A stretch of 64,000 nucleotides of DNA, taken from contig NZ_CP023689.1 in the NCBI RefSeq assembly GCF_008704715.1, forward strand, positions 1,860,001 to 1,924,000. Direction: 5' to 3'. Positions 52,949-61,822 of the stretch are shown piece by piece; within the stretch, counting starts at the first letter, position 1; each line of letters opens with the position of its first letter. The notes under the pieces were generated by a model. The model saw nothing but the letters and a program-made list of their open reading frames with translations. It was not told the origin of the DNA and did not search any database. This DNA is from Streptomyces chartreusis (GTDB lineage: Bacteria; Actinomycetota; Actinomycetes; Streptomycetales; Streptomycetaceae). The position numbers and the translations under genes are program-made.

Positions 52949-53722
52949 GTGCCGGTGGAGATCACCTGGTGGGGTCACGCCACCTGCACGGTCGAGGACT
53001 CGAACGTGCGCATCCTCACCGACCCTCTGTTCGCACGCCGGCTCGCGCACCTGCGCCGACGCCGGGGTGCGCTCCCTGCGCCCGACTCCCGGCGCGCCGA
53101 TGTCGCCGTCGTCTCCCACCTCCACGCCGACCACCTGCACGTTCCCTCACTCGCCGGGCTGCCCGAGGACACCCGCCTGCTCGTGCCCCGGGGTGCGCCG
53201 GGCGCGGTCCCGGGTCTGCGCCGGCTCACCCATCTACGGGTGACCGAGATGGCGCCCGGCGATGTGACGACGGTGGGCGGCGTGGCCGTACGGGCCGTTC
53301 CGGCGCGGCACGACGGGCGGCGGCTGCCCGTCGGACGGCACCGCTCCCCCGCCCTCGGCTATGTCATCGAGGGCCAGGTACGCACGTACTTCGCCGGGGA
53401 CACCGGCCTGTTCGACGACATGGCGGAGGAGGTCGGGCCGGTCGACGTGGCGCTGCTGCCGGTGGGCGGCTGGGGGCCGTATCTCGGGGAGGGGCACCTG
53501 GACGCGGGGCGTGCTGCGGAGGCGCTGGCCCGGCTCGCGCCGCGCAGTGCGGTGCCGGTGCACTACGGCACCTACTGGCCGATCGGCATGGACGCCGTGC
53601 GCCCCCATGAATTCCATGCGCCCGGCGATGAGTTCGCGCGCCTCGCGGCGGAGCGCACGCCCGGCGTATCGGTGCACCGGCTCGCGCACGGCGAGAGTGT
53701 GCGCCTGGAGGTGGCCAGGTGA
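52949..53722 (+). CDS. Metallo-beta-lactamase-fold hydrolase (UlaG-like)
   Basis: A 257-residue MBL-fold protein. EITWWGHATCTVED at the start, SHLHADHLHVPSL (the HxHxDH zinc motif) near residue 53, RTYFAGDTGLFDDM with the metal-bridging Asp, and VPVHYGTYWP with the distal His. It belongs to the UlaG/YfiT-type beta-lactamase_2 group; substrate unknown. It is not PqqB: that family has a different metal motif arrangement and length. GTG 52949 follows AAGGAGG. Overlaps the DedA gene by four bases. Confidence 0.88.
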   Translation: MPVEITWWGHATCTVEDSNVRILTDPLFARRLAHLRRRRGALPAPDSRRADVAVVSHLHADHLHVPSLAGLPEDTRLLVPRGAPGAVPGLRRLTHLRVTEMAPGDVTTVGGVAVRAVPARHDGRRLPVGRHRSPALGYVIEGQVRTYFAGDTGLFDDMAEEVGPVDVALLPVGGWGPYLGEGHLDAGRAAEALARLAPRSAVPVHYGTYWPIGMDAVRPHEFHAPGDEFARLAAERTPGVSVHRLAHGESVRLEVAR

Positions 53723-54339
53723 CGGTGCTGGCCGCCGCCACGACGACGGTGACGCCGGAGTCGACGCAGCAGGCGATCGGCTATCCCACCCTGTTCCTGC
53801 TGGTGCTGATCGGGGCGCTGGTGCCGATCGTGCCGACGGGGGCGCTGGTCAGTTCCGCGGCGGTGGTGGCGTTCCACCAGACGGCGCCGTTCTCGCTGGC
53901 GCTGGTGTTCGTGACGGCGTCCACGGCCGCGTTCCTGGGCGATGTGACGCTGTACTGGCTGGGCCGGCGCGGCCTCGGCTCGAAGAACGGTTCGCGCTGG
54001 CTGGAGGCGATCCGCTCCCGTGCGCCGGAGGAGCGGCTCGCACAGGCCCAGGAGAAGCTCGCCGAGCACGGGGTGGCGGTGCTGGTGCTGTCCCGGCTGG
54101 TACCGGCGGGCCGGCTGCCGGTGATGCTGGCCTGTCTGCTGGCGGAGTGGACGATGCGACGGTTCGCGCGGGGGAACCTGCCGGCCTGTCTGGCGTGGGC
54201 GGTGACGTACCAGCTGATCGGGATCCTCGGTGGTTCGCTGTTCAGCGAGCCGTGGGAGGGCGTGGTGGCGGCGGTCGCGCTGACCGTGCTGATCAGTGTG
54301 GCGCCGAGTCTGTGGCGGCGGGTTCGCTCCGCCAAGTGA
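53719..54339 (+). CDS. DedA family membrane protein
   Basis: A 206-residue protein with about five hydrophobic stretches. The N-terminal VLIGALVPIVPTGALVSSAAVVAF and GDVTLYWLGRRGLGSK, then VLVLSRLVPAGRLPVMLACLL with the conserved Arg-x-x-Pro-x-Gly-Arg, are DedA/VTT motifs. The family transports lipid carriers or phospholipids across the membrane (undecaprenyl phosphate in some members). Start GTG 53719 overlaps the preceding gene stop, so the two are coupled. Confidence 0.88.
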   Translation: MTVLAAATTTVTPESTQQAIGYPTLFLLVLIGALVPIVPTGALVSSAAVVAFHQTAPFSLALVFVTASTAAFLGDVTLYWLGRRGLGSKNGSRWLEAIRSRAPEERLAQAQEKLAEHGVAVLVLSRLVPAGRLPVMLACLLAEWTMRRFARGNLPACLAWAVTYQLIGILGGSLFSEPWEGVVAAVALTVLISVAPSLWRRVRSAK

Positions 54340-54388
54340 GCCGTGGCATCGGTAGCCTGCTGCGAGCTGTGGATCGGGGGAGCTGGGC

Positions 54389-54805
54389 GTGGAGAACATC
54401 CTGTCCGTGGCCATCGGGGCTGCGATCGGCGTCATGGGGGTCGCATTCGGCTCCTGGTTCACTGCCCGTCGCCAGGACCGTATGTGGCTGCGAGAGCAGA
54501 AGCTGAAAGCCGGGGTCGCCTTCAACACGGCCGCGACCCAGCTCATCGACCACCTGCGCGAAACGCAGCTGAGTCACGACGGTGCCGGCGCCAACGAGCT
54601 GGCAGGCCGGATGCAGGAGGCCCGGTCGGCCCTCTACCTGCTGTGCGCCGAGGAGACCACCGAGCTCGCCGAGGCTCTCGCGCGTCGGGTGTGGAGCTCC
54701 CGGCCCAGCGGGGGCAGGGACGACCGCAGGGCCGAGCACATGGAGACGCTGGACCTGCTTCGCCGCTTCACCCATCAGCTCAGGCGAGAGATCGCCGGGA
54801 CCTAG
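54389..54805 (+). CDS. Small membrane-anchored coiled-coil-like protein, unknown
   Basis: A 138-residue protein with one N-terminal membrane segment (ILSVAIGAAIGVMGVAFGSWF) and a charged helical cytoplasmic part (RRQDRMWLREQKLKAG...LLRRFTHQLRREIA). This layout is common in actinobacterial proteins of unknown function. GTG 54389 follows GGGGGAG. No motif gives a role. Confidence 0.75.
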   Translation: MENILSVAIGAAIGVMGVAFGSWFTARRQDRMWLREQKLKAGVAFNTAATQLIDHLRETQLSHDGAGANELAGRMQEARSALYLLCAEETTELAEALARRVWSSRPSGGRDDRRAEHMETLDLLRRFTHQLRREIAGT

Positions 54806-54808
54806 TGC

Positions 54809-55969
54809 CTAGGCGCGCAGTTCTCCGCGCCCCGGGGCGGGCCTCCGGTCCGTCCGCTCCTTCAGCACGCGTGATCCTCCTACCGGCAGGTCCCACAGGT
54901 CCTCCCGGTCCAGGCCCGCCTTCTCCCATGCCGCCCGCACCCTCGTGAGCGGCTCCAGGACCGGCTCCGCCGACAGGACGAACGTCGCCCAGTGCATGGG
55001 TGCCATCCGCCGCGCGCCCAGGTCCTGAGCCGCCCGTACCGCCTCCTCCGGGTCGCAGTGGACGTCGCTGAGCCACCAGCGGGGGTCGTAGGCGCCGATG
55101 GGGAGCAGGGCGAGGTCGATGTCCGGGTAGCGCTCGCCGATGCGGGTGAACCAGTGGCCGTAGCCGGTGTCGCCGGCGAAGTACACGCGCTGTCCGTCCG
55201 GCGCGGTGAGCACCCAGCCGCCCCACAGGCTGCGGCAGGTGTCGACGAGGGTGCGCTTGGACCAGTGGTGGGCCGGCACGAAGTCGAAGCGGACGCCGGA
55301 CAGTTCGGCCGCCTCCCACCAGTCCAGCTCGGTGACCTGCGTGAACCGCCGCCGCCGGAACCAGCCCGCGAGGCCGGCCGGCACGAACACGGGGGTGTCG
55401 CGCGGGAGTCGGCGCAGGGTGGGGGCGTCCAGGTGGTCGTAGTGGTTGTGGCTGACGACGACCGCGTCCACGCGCGGCAGGGCGCTCCACGCGACGCCGA
55501 CGGGGGTGATCCGGGCCGGCGTGCCGAGGATCCGGCGCGACCAGACCGGGTCGGTGAGCACGGTCAGCCCGCCGATCTGCACGACCCAACTGGCGTGCCC
55601 CGCCCAGGAGACGGCGACCGTGTCGGCGCCCACGCGGGGCACCGGGCCGGGCTCGAAGGGCAGGAGCGGGATGTCGGCGAGGCCCTCGCGGCCCGGACGT
55701 ACGGCGCCCTCGCGGGCGAAGCGGGCGAGGGTCTTGATGCCGGGCAGCGGGGCGGTGAGCCGGTCGTGGAAGGAGCGGGGCCACACCCGGCGTTCGCCCA
55801 GCGGGCGGGGGGCGGCGAGGGGAGGGATCGGGGTCGCGAGGGGGGATGGGTGGCCCGTCGGATCGCCGGTTTCCTGGGCGGTCGTGCTCGCGGTGGTCTT
55901 GTGCTTCGCGGTGGCCTTGTGCGTCGTGGTGGCCGTTCGCCCGGTGGTCGACTCGGACTGCTGCGTCAT
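54809..55969 (-). CDS. Metallo-beta-lactamase-fold hydrolase (NAPE-PLD/RomA-like)
   Basis: A 386-residue MBL-fold protein with a Thr/Lys-rich N-terminal stretch (residues about 1-45). WAGHASWVVQIGGLTVLTDPVWSRR, VVVSHNHYDHLDAPTL (HxHxDH), PAHHWSKRT, VYFAGDTGYGHWFTRIG and PMHWATFVLS supply the zinc ligands and match the NAPE-phospholipase-D-like beta-lactamase_2 group. Its last residues PGRGELRA are encoded by a fragment of the dispersed intergenic repeat. ATG 55969 overlaps the aminotransferase-like gene stop by four bases and has GGAG upstream. Confidence 0.88.
   Translation of the reverse strand: MTQQSESTTGRTATTTHKATAKHKTTASTTAQETGDPTGHPSPLATPIPPLAAPRPLGERRVWPRSFHDRLTAPLPGIKTLARFAREGAVRPGREGLADIPLLPFEPGPVPRVGADTVAVSWAGHASWVVQIGGLTVLTDPVWSRRILGTPARITPVGVAWSALPRVDAVVVSHNHYDHLDAPTLRRLPRDTPVFVPAGLAGWFRRRRFTQVTELDWWEAAELSGVRFDFVPAHHWSKRTLVDTCRSLWGGWVLTAPDGQRVYFAGDTGYGHWFTRIGERYPDIDLALLPIGAYDPRWWLSDVHCDPEEAVRAAQDLGARRMAPMHWATFVLSAEPVLEPLTRVRAAWEKAGLDREDLWDLPVGGSRVLKERTDRRPAPGRGELRA
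54812..54843 (-). repeat. Fragment of the dispersed repeat inside the 3' end of a gene
   Basis: On the minus strand CCCCGGGGCGCGGAGAACTGCGCGCC matches the hairpin and GAGAACTGCGCG blocks of copy 6. Here it is translated as the C-terminal residues of the MBL-fold protein, and its end supplies the region of the stop codon. Confidence 0.6.
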
Positions 55970-57213
55970 CGAGGAGGCTCCCGTCGCTGAGCTTCGTCGC
56001 GGAGATCGTCGAAGACCGACCTCATGTGGATCAACGCGCGTTGCACGTGTGGCAGTTCCAACGGCGAGGGGGAGGCGATGCATTCCGCGCGCTCCTCGTC
56101 GGTGCCCGCCAGCAGCGCGCCGGTGGACAGCCGTACGCGCAACGCCGCGAGGTCGTCGCCGAAGCGGTGCCCGCCCGGCGCGGGCATGCCGAGCCGCGCG
56201 GCGAGGAAGTCCTCCAGGTCCTGCGCGTCGCCCACGCCGTGCGAGGACAGCCCGGCGCGCAGGGGACCGAGGTCGACGTACAGGTGCCGGCCGGCCTGCG
56301 GGGGCCGGGACAGGGCGCCGGCTCCCACTGCGGCTGCGTGCGCGGCGGCCGCCACGCGCGCGTGCAGCCGTACGGCGGCGCCGATCCGCGCGGTGACGGT
56401 CTCCGGCTCGGCGAGCGCGTACCCGGCGGCGAGGGCGACCGGGCCGGCGACGCGGGCGCCGAGTGCGGTGAGCACGTCCAGCACGCGCGCGTGGAGGCCG
56501 TTGCCGGCGTTGTGCGCGGGGAACCGGGCGACCGCGGCGGGCCAGCCCGGCGGGAGGTGGGCGCCGGCCAGGTCGGTGACGACGGTGACCTGCTCGGGCA
56601 GCATCTCGGCGGGGCTGACCAGCACGGTGTCGTGCGGCGCGTGCACGGTGTCGCGCCAGGTCTCGTCGCTCACCAGGTGCAGGCCCTCGCCGGTGGCGGC
56701 CTCCACGGTCTCGTGCAGCACCTCGGGCGGGGCGACGGTGGCGGTGGGGTCGTCGGCGACGGACAGCACGAGCAGCCGTGGGTCACCGCCCTCGTCACGG
56801 ACCCGGCGGACGGTCTCCAGAAGGGCGTACGGATCCGGGACGCCGCCGCACTCGGCCGGGGTCGCCACGTGGAAGACGGGCCGGCCCAACAGACGTGCGT
56901 ACGGCGCCCACCAGGCCGCGCAGGGCCGCGGCACGAGGACGTCGCCGCCGAGCGCGAAGGTCAGGCCGAGCAGCAGGGCGGGGGCGCCGGGGCCGGCCAC
57001 CGCCTGCTCGGGCTCGGTCGGCAGTCCGCGCCGGCCCCAGTAGCCGCACGCGGCCTCCAGCAGGGCGGTGCCACCGCCGACCGGCTCGCTCTCGGCGCGG
57101 CCCGCTGCGGCGGCGAGCACGGCCGCGATCTCGGGCAGTACGGGCAGTCCGTCGTCGGGGAGCGGCGGCCCGTAACGGACGGGGCCGTGGCCTTCGGGGT
57201 CCGTCCGGCGCAT
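55966..57213 (-). CDS. Aminotransferase-fold (class I/II-like) protein lacking any lysine
   Basis: A 415-residue protein with the fold-type I layout: LPVLPEIAAVLAAAAGR, a Gly-rich GGGTALLEAACGYWGRRGL, LVPRPCAAWWAPYARLLGRPV, VLSVADDPTATVAPPEVL (the usual NP-P motif is altered) and LVSDETWRDTV (like SDEIYRD). The PLP-binding Ser-x-x-Lys position reads VVTDLAGAHLPPGW, and there is no Lys anywhere in the sequence, so a Schiff base with PLP cannot form. It may be a regulatory or binding protein descended from an aminotransferase. It overlaps the following MBL gene by four bases. Confidence 0.72.
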   Translation of the reverse strand: MRRTDPEGHGPVRYGPPLPDDGLPVLPEIAAVLAAAAGRAESEPVGGGTALLEAACGYWGRRGLPTEPEQAVAGPGAPALLLGLTFALGGDVLVPRPCAAWWAPYARLLGRPVFHVATPAECGGVPDPYALLETVRRVRDEGGDPRLLVLSVADDPTATVAPPEVLHETVEAATGEGLHLVSDETWRDTVHAPHDTVLVSPAEMLPEQVTVVTDLAGAHLPPGWPAAVARFPAHNAGNGLHARVLDVLTALGARVAGPVALAAGYALAEPETVTARIGAAVRLHARVAAAAHAAAVGAGALSRPPQAGRHLYVDLGPLRAGLSSHGVGDAQDLEDFLAARLGMPAPGGHRFGDDLAALRVRLSTGALLAGTDEERAECIASPSPLELPHVQRALIHMRSVFDDLRDEAQRREPPR

Positions 57214-57422
57214 CCGTGCCTCCGCTGTGCCTGGTGCCGTGGTGGGTCTGGTCGACGTCGTCCGATGCTCCGTGCGGGCTGGTGGGGGGTGGGGGTCGTG
57301 GGGTCTAACGGTCCGGGGGCGACGTGCGGTGCATCGTGTGTCTCCGCGCTTCGCCTACCCAGCGTGGCGCAACTGCATGGGTGGCCGCCGGGGTTGCGCG
57401 GGTCGCGGAGCGGCCGTACGCC

Positions 57423-58541
57423 TCAGTCCTCCGGGGTGGTCGTCCTGCGACGCAGCCGGTACGCCGCGCCTGAGAACGCACCCGCGATCAGTACGCCGCC
57501 GGCCACCAGCGCGGGGACGGAGTCGGTGAAGGTGCCGCCGGTGCCGGCCTGCACACCGTGCTGGTCGGTCGCGCCTGCGCAGTCCTCCGCTCCGGGTTCC
57601 TTCTTGCCGGCTCCGGTGTCCCACTCGGGTGCGATTCCGCTCGCGTCGGTTCCACCGGCGTCGGTTCCTCCGGTCTCGCCGGCACCGCTCCCGCCGGTGT
57701 CCGTGCCGCCGGTGTCGAGCCCTTCCTCGCCGAGTCCCCCGGTGTCGGTCCCGCCGAGTCCTCCCGTCCCTTCGGTTTCGGCGCCGTCCCACCCGGGTTC
57801 GGCCTTTCCGGCCTCCGACTCGGCCGCGTAGGGCTCGGTCTTTCCGGCTCCGGTCCAGTCGGAGTCGGGGTCCTTGCAGGTGTGGCCACCGCCGGTGCCG
57901 CCGCTGCCGCTGCCGCCCTGGTGGCCCCCGCTCTCCTCACCCTTGCCGCCCGCGTCGCTCCCCTTGCCGCCGCCGGAGTCGCTCGCGCTCAGGTCGCTGA
58001 CACCGGAGTCGGTCAGAACGGAGTCGGTGGCATCCGAGTCAGTCGGATCGGAGTCGGTCGGATCGGAGTCACTGCCACCGCCCACGCTCCCGGCACCACC
58101 GCTCCCGGTACCACCGCTCTCCCGCGCCACCGTGAACGTCGCGCTCCACTCCTTGCCCTCGCCGCCGCCCACTGCCGGGCAGGTCCCGTCGACCGTCCAG
58201 TCGGACTCGGCTCCGGCCGCGTCCGGGTCGCCCTCGAAACTCTCGGCCGGGGGGACCCGGGCGCTGCCGCGGTACACGGCCCCGGCGGCCTTCTCGCCCG
58301 TGCCGGAGACCCGTTTCAGCTCGACGGTGCCTTCCTCGAACGCCTGCGAGGTGGCCTGGAGGGTGGCGGGCGCGGACCCGTCGAGGGCGTCGCAGGTGAC
58401 CGAGACGGTGACGCTGCCGCCCGGCGCGACCGTGCCCGGACTGACCTCCGCGGCCGGGTCCGCGGAGGCGGCCGAGGCGGGGGCGCCCAGGGCGACACCC
58501 GTCAGAGCGGCGACGGACAGGGCGCGGGCGGTGCGGCGCAT
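57423..58541 (-). CDS. Secreted, membrane-anchored repetitive protein (Gly/Asp/Thr/Ser-rich)
   Basis: A 372-residue surface protein. Signal peptide MRRTARALSVAALTGVALGAPASAASA, a folded N-terminal domain to about residue 145 with two cysteines (VSVTCDALDG and VDGTCPAVGG), then a long low-complexity acidic region with DPTDSD and GGTDTGG repeats (about 150-320), and a C-terminal segment VPALVAGGVLIAGAFSGAAYRLRRR that is membrane helix plus positive tail. No LPxTG is seen, so it is probably held by the helix. ATG 58541 follows GAAGGAG. Unknown function; a cell-wall-spanning stalk is likely. Confidence 0.78.
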   Translation of the reverse strand: MRRTARALSVAALTGVALGAPASAASADPAAEVSPGTVAPGGSVTVSVTCDALDGSAPATLQATSQAFEEGTVELKRVSGTGEKAAGAVYRGSARVPPAESFEGDPDAAGAESDWTVDGTCPAVGGGEGKEWSATFTVARESGGTGSGGAGSVGGGSDSDPTDSDPTDSDATDSVLTDSGVSDLSASDSGGGKGSDAGGKGEESGGHQGGSGSGGTGGGHTCKDPDSDWTGAGKTEPYAAESEAGKAEPGWDGAETEGTGGLGGTDTGGLGEEGLDTGGTDTGGSGAGETGGTDAGGTDASGIAPEWDTGAGKKEPGAEDCAGATDQHGVQAGTGGTFTDSVPALVAGGVLIAGAFSGAAYRLRRRTTTPED

Positions 58542-58761
58542 GGGGTGGACTCCTTCGGCCGACGGCTGCGGGGGAACGGCGGTCGTGCCCCCGCAGCCAT
58601 GACAGCCCGCCCGCGGCCCGGGCGCGCGCGGCCGGACCCCATTCGCGGGATCGGGGAGGGCCGAGCGGGTGACACGACACGCCCCGACGAGCCCGCTCGC
58701 CTCTCCCGTCCTGGAGCCGGCCGAGTCCTCTACGCCCCCACCCCCGACTCGCCCCACCCGC

Positions 58762-59478
58762 TCAGTTCAACAACGCCGCCAGATCCCGCTCGAGCCCCCG
58801 CCCGCGCCTGCTGACCACCCCGGCCGCGACGTCCGCCAGCTTGCGGTTCGTGCCCTGTGAGATGCGGCGGAGTACGCCGAACGCGGCGTCGGCGTCGCAG
58901 CCGAGTACGTGCATGACGATGCCGCAGGCCTGGTCGACTACGGGACGGGAGCGCAGGGCGGCGCCCAGGTGGTCCAGCTCGGTGAGCGCGGCGCGGTAGG
59001 AGCGGTCGCGGACGAGACAGCTCGCGGCGAATTCCCCGAGCGCGTGCACGGGGCCGTGCCGGGCGTCGTCCAGGGCGCCCGGACGGAAGCTGTAGAGGCT
59101 CAGCGTCACCGTCAGGCCGGACCGGCGGAACGGCAGCGTGACGCTGGAGCGCACGCCGGAGTCGAGCGCCAGGGCGCGGTACTCGGGCCAGCGCTCGTCG
59201 TGCAGCAGGTCGGCCGAGTCGACGGGCTCACCGCGTTCCAGGGCGGCCGGAATGGGTCCGTCCCCGGAGCGGAGCTGCACGGCGACGAGCCCGGCCAGGT
59301 CGGGGTGGGTGACGGCGGCGGGCCGGTCGGCGCCCGCCTCGGCCACCGTACTGCTGGCGCCGCAGCAGTCGGCGGTGCAGCGCGCGGCCTGTTCGGCGAG
59401 GGCCGACAATCTGCGCCCGGGAAGGGCGGCTTCGGCGGACTCGTCTCCCCAGTGACCCACACGGTCGCGAGCGGGCAT
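58762..59478 (-). CDS. GAF-ANTAR domain regulator
   Basis: A 238-residue protein. The GAF-like sensor covers about residues 25-165, and ANTAR the C-terminal region (LGAALRSRPVVDQACGIVMHVLGCDADAAFGVLRRISQGTNRKLADVAAGVV), with the QACGIVM core found in ANTAR proteins. ANTAR proteins bind paired hairpins in RNA leaders to prevent termination. No such target was identified nearby. ATG 59478 is used, six bases after AGGAGGAG, rather than TTG 59484. Confidence 0.9.
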   Translation of the reverse strand: MPARDRVGHWGDESAEAALPGRRLSALAEQAARCTADCCGASSTVAEAGADRPAAVTHPDLAGLVAVQLRSGDGPIPAALERGEPVDSADLLHDERWPEYRALALDSGVRSSVTLPFRRSGLTVTLSLYSFRPGALDDARHGPVHALGEFAASCLVRDRSYRAALTELDHLGAALRSRPVVDQACGIVMHVLGCDADAAFGVLRRISQGTNRKLADVAAGVVSRRGRGLERDLAALLN

Positions 59479-59603
59479 CGTCAACTCCTCCTTCTTTTCT
59501 GCGCGTTCCCGGTCCCGGCCGGGGAAAACGGTCGTGGAGCGACCAGGAACCGGTTGGATCCCCGCTGCCCCGCAACGTGTCGCCGCGAGCTAGGTTCATG
59601 CCC

Positions 59604-60731
59604 ATGGAGAAGACGGACGGATTCGGTGAGGAGCTCGCGGATTTCGTACGCCGCGTCGCGGAACTGAAGGCGGCGCGGTCCGTGACGGGAGAGGACCTGC
59701 CGACGGTCCTCGACGCGGCCATCTTCGAACTCGACCATGTCGCCGATCAGTTGTGGCCGTGGTACGAGCGGCTGTCCTCGGCCGGGCTGCCGCGTACGGC
59801 CTCCGCCGACCGTCAGGAGCAGCATCTGCTCCGGGCGGTGTTCCAGCAGTTCCCGCTCCCGGTCGCGCTGGTGGACCGGGAGGCGGTGGTACGCCGGCTG
59901 AACCTCGCGGCGACCGCTTTCACCGGTGTCCGCTCGGGCCATGCGACGGGCCGCCCGCTGTCCGGCCTCCTCGCGCACGCCGACCGGGCCGCGTTCCGTT
60001 CCCAGGCCGCCGCCGTGGCCCGCGGCGAGGGCGACCGCAGTCTGACCGTGCATCTCCAGCAGCGTCCGTCGGCCCCCGTCCACGCGACCCTGACCGCCGT
60101 ACGTCCGAGCGGGGAGCCGCACCCCACGGTCCTGGTGGTGATGCAGCCCGGCGCGCTCGGGGCACTCGAACCGCCTGCCCGGCCGGCCCCGCAGGCGACC
60201 CGGGTCCCCGACCTGGCCGAGACGACCCGGCACGCGACCCTGATGGATCTGCTGGACGAGATGACGACGGCCCTGCTGACCGCACCGCGCGGCGACCGCG
60301 AGTCCGTGCTGCGGCGGGCGGCCCGGGTACTGCACGGCGGCTTCGCCGACTGGGTGATCGCCGACGCGACCGCCTCGCCGATGACGCGTACGGCGGTGCT
60401 GGCCCCCTCACCCGAGGAGGCGACGGCGCTGGCGGCGCAGGATCCGGCCGCGTGTCCCCTGGTCACGGAGACCACGCGCACCGGATCCCCGTCGCTCCAG
60501 GTGCGTCCGGAGGACCCGGACGCCTTCGGGAGGGACCCGCAGGGTGCCCCCGTACTCGTCCGGGCGAACGTCACGTCACTGCTGTGCGTCCCCCTGGCGG
60601 CCGGCGGCACCGTGCGGGGCACCCTGACCCTCTTCAGATGCGGGGCCCGGTCCCCGTTCTCCATGGCGGAGGCGAAGGCCCTGGACACGATGTCCCGCCA
60701 CATATCGCTGGCGGCCACCGAGGTCCCCTAG
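59604..60731 (+). CDS. PAS-GAF domain signalling protein
   Basis: A 375-residue sensor protein. A short helical N-terminus (ELADFVRRVAELKAARSVTGEDL) leads to a PAS domain (about 80-190; LRAVFQQFPLPVALVDREAVVRRLNLAA) and a GAF domain (about 210-370; LMDLLDEMTTALLTA...VTSLLCVPLAAGGTVRGTLTLFRCG). The SpoIIE/PP2C phosphatase that follows this pair in many Streptomyces proteins is absent. ATG 59598 is an alternative; a TAGGTT -10-like hexamer seven bases before 59604 suggests a leaderless transcript. Divergent from the GAF-ANTAR gene. Confidence 0.82.
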   Translation: MEKTDGFGEELADFVRRVAELKAARSVTGEDLPTVLDAAIFELDHVADQLWPWYERLSSAGLPRTASADRQEQHLLRAVFQQFPLPVALVDREAVVRRLNLAATAFTGVRSGHATGRPLSGLLAHADRAAFRSQAAAVARGEGDRSLTVHLQQRPSAPVHATLTAVRPSGEPHPTVLVVMQPGALGALEPPARPAPQATRVPDLAETTRHATLMDLLDEMTTALLTAPRGDRESVLRRAARVLHGGFADWVIADATASPMTRTAVLAPSPEEATALAAQDPAACPLVTETTRTGSPSLQVRPEDPDAFGRDPQGAPVLVRANVTSLLCVPLAAGGTVRGTLTLFRCGARSPFSMAEAKALDTMSRHISLAATEVP

Positions 60732-60765
60732 GAGCGGCTCTCAGACCGTCTCCCAGGGGCGGCCC

Positions 60766-61557
60766 TCAGGCCACATCGCTGAGCACTTGTTCCCGCACCC
60801 GGTTGCAGCACCGGCTGATCAGCCGGGACACATGCATCTGCGAGATGCCCAGGTGCTCCGCGATCCGGCTCTGCGTCATGTCGCCGAAGAACCGCATGTA
60901 GAGGATCGCCCGCTCCCGCTCGGGCAGCGCGGCGAGCCTCGGCCTGACGGACTCGCGGTCGACGACGGTGTCCAGCGCGGGATCGGCCGAGCCGAGCGCG
61001 TCGCTGAGCGAGTAGCCGTCGTCGCTGCCGGGCAGTTCCGCGTCCAGCGACAGGGCGGTGAAGCTCTCCAGCGCCTCCAGGCCGACCCGGACGTCCGCCT
61101 CGGTCATGTCCGCGTGCGCGGCGATCTCGGCGTTGGACGGCATGCGGCCGGAGACGGTCTGGAGGTCGTGCACGGCGAACCGTACGCGGTTGCGCAGGTC
61201 CTGTACCCGGCGCGGCACGTGCAGCGTCCACATGTGGTCGCGGAAGTGCCGCTTGATCTCGCCGGTGATGGTGGGCACGGCGTAGCTCTCGAAGGCGTTG
61301 CCGCGCTCGGGGTCGTATCGGTCGACGGCCTTGACCAGGCCGAGTGCGGCGACCTGCCGCAGGTCCTCGAAGCTCTCGCCGCGGCTGCGGAAACGTCCGG
61401 CGAGCCGGTCGGCCATGGGCAGCCACGCCTCTACGATCCGCCCGCGGAGGGCGTCGCGCTGCGGTCCCTCGGGCAGCGCGGCCAGCCGGCGGAAGTCCTC
61501 GGCGGTGTCGGGGGCGTCGTCGTGCGGGTGGTGCTTCGCGCTCACTGGTGTGGGCAT
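60766..61557 (-). CDS. RNA polymerase sigma factor, SigB/SigF/SigG family
   Basis: A 263-residue sigma factor of the actinobacterial stress/sporulation type. Region 2 is EDLRQVAALGLVKAVDRYDPERGNAFESYAVPTITGEIKRHFRDHMW, region 3 begins VPRRVQDLRNRVRFAVHDL, and region 4 is LPERERAILYMRFFGDMTQSRIAEHLGISQMHVSRLISRC. Such factors are controlled by RsbW-type anti-sigma kinases, none of which lies in the window. ATG 61557 has GGGAG upstream; a longer frame lacks one. It is divergent from the ThDP enzyme gene and is a possible regulator of it. Confidence 0.93.
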   Translation of the reverse strand: MPTPVSAKHHPHDDAPDTAEDFRRLAALPEGPQRDALRGRIVEAWLPMADRLAGRFRSRGESFEDLRQVAALGLVKAVDRYDPERGNAFESYAVPTITGEIKRHFRDHMWTLHVPRRVQDLRNRVRFAVHDLQTVSGRMPSNAEIAAHADMTEADVRVGLEALESFTALSLDAELPGSDDGYSLSDALGSADPALDTVVDRESVRPRLAALPERERAILYMRFFGDMTQSRIAEHLGISQMHVSRLISRCCNRVREQVLSDVA

Positions 61558-61822
61558 GTGCGTCGCAACTCCCTTGGTTGTGCTCTGGCTTGGACGGTCA
61601 ACCGCGGGAGTGCGGGCGCGCACCGGTACCGGACACACCCGTGGCGGGACTCGCCGTTCCCACGGACGTGCCTCCTGTCCGAAGCACTGTTCGTCCGCCT
61701 GCCCTCACTCACCGTCCTCAAACGCCCACGCGGGTTTTCCGCCTGCCCCCGGGGTCACTCGTGGCGGTGCCGCACAGCCCCCGCACGGAGGGCCGGCCCC
61801 CGATCGGACCGGGAGGTCCCGC

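Noticed and set aside
52949..55969. MBL-fold genes considered as the missing pqqB
   Set aside because: Both show the UlaG or NAPE-PLD branch motifs and context, are about 40 kb away from the pqq operon, and lack PqqB-like sequence features.
57558..58814. 418-codon plus-strand frame opposite the repetitive surface protein
   Set aside because: Antisense to a gene with a signal peptide and good ribosome site; the composition is a mirror of the repeats.
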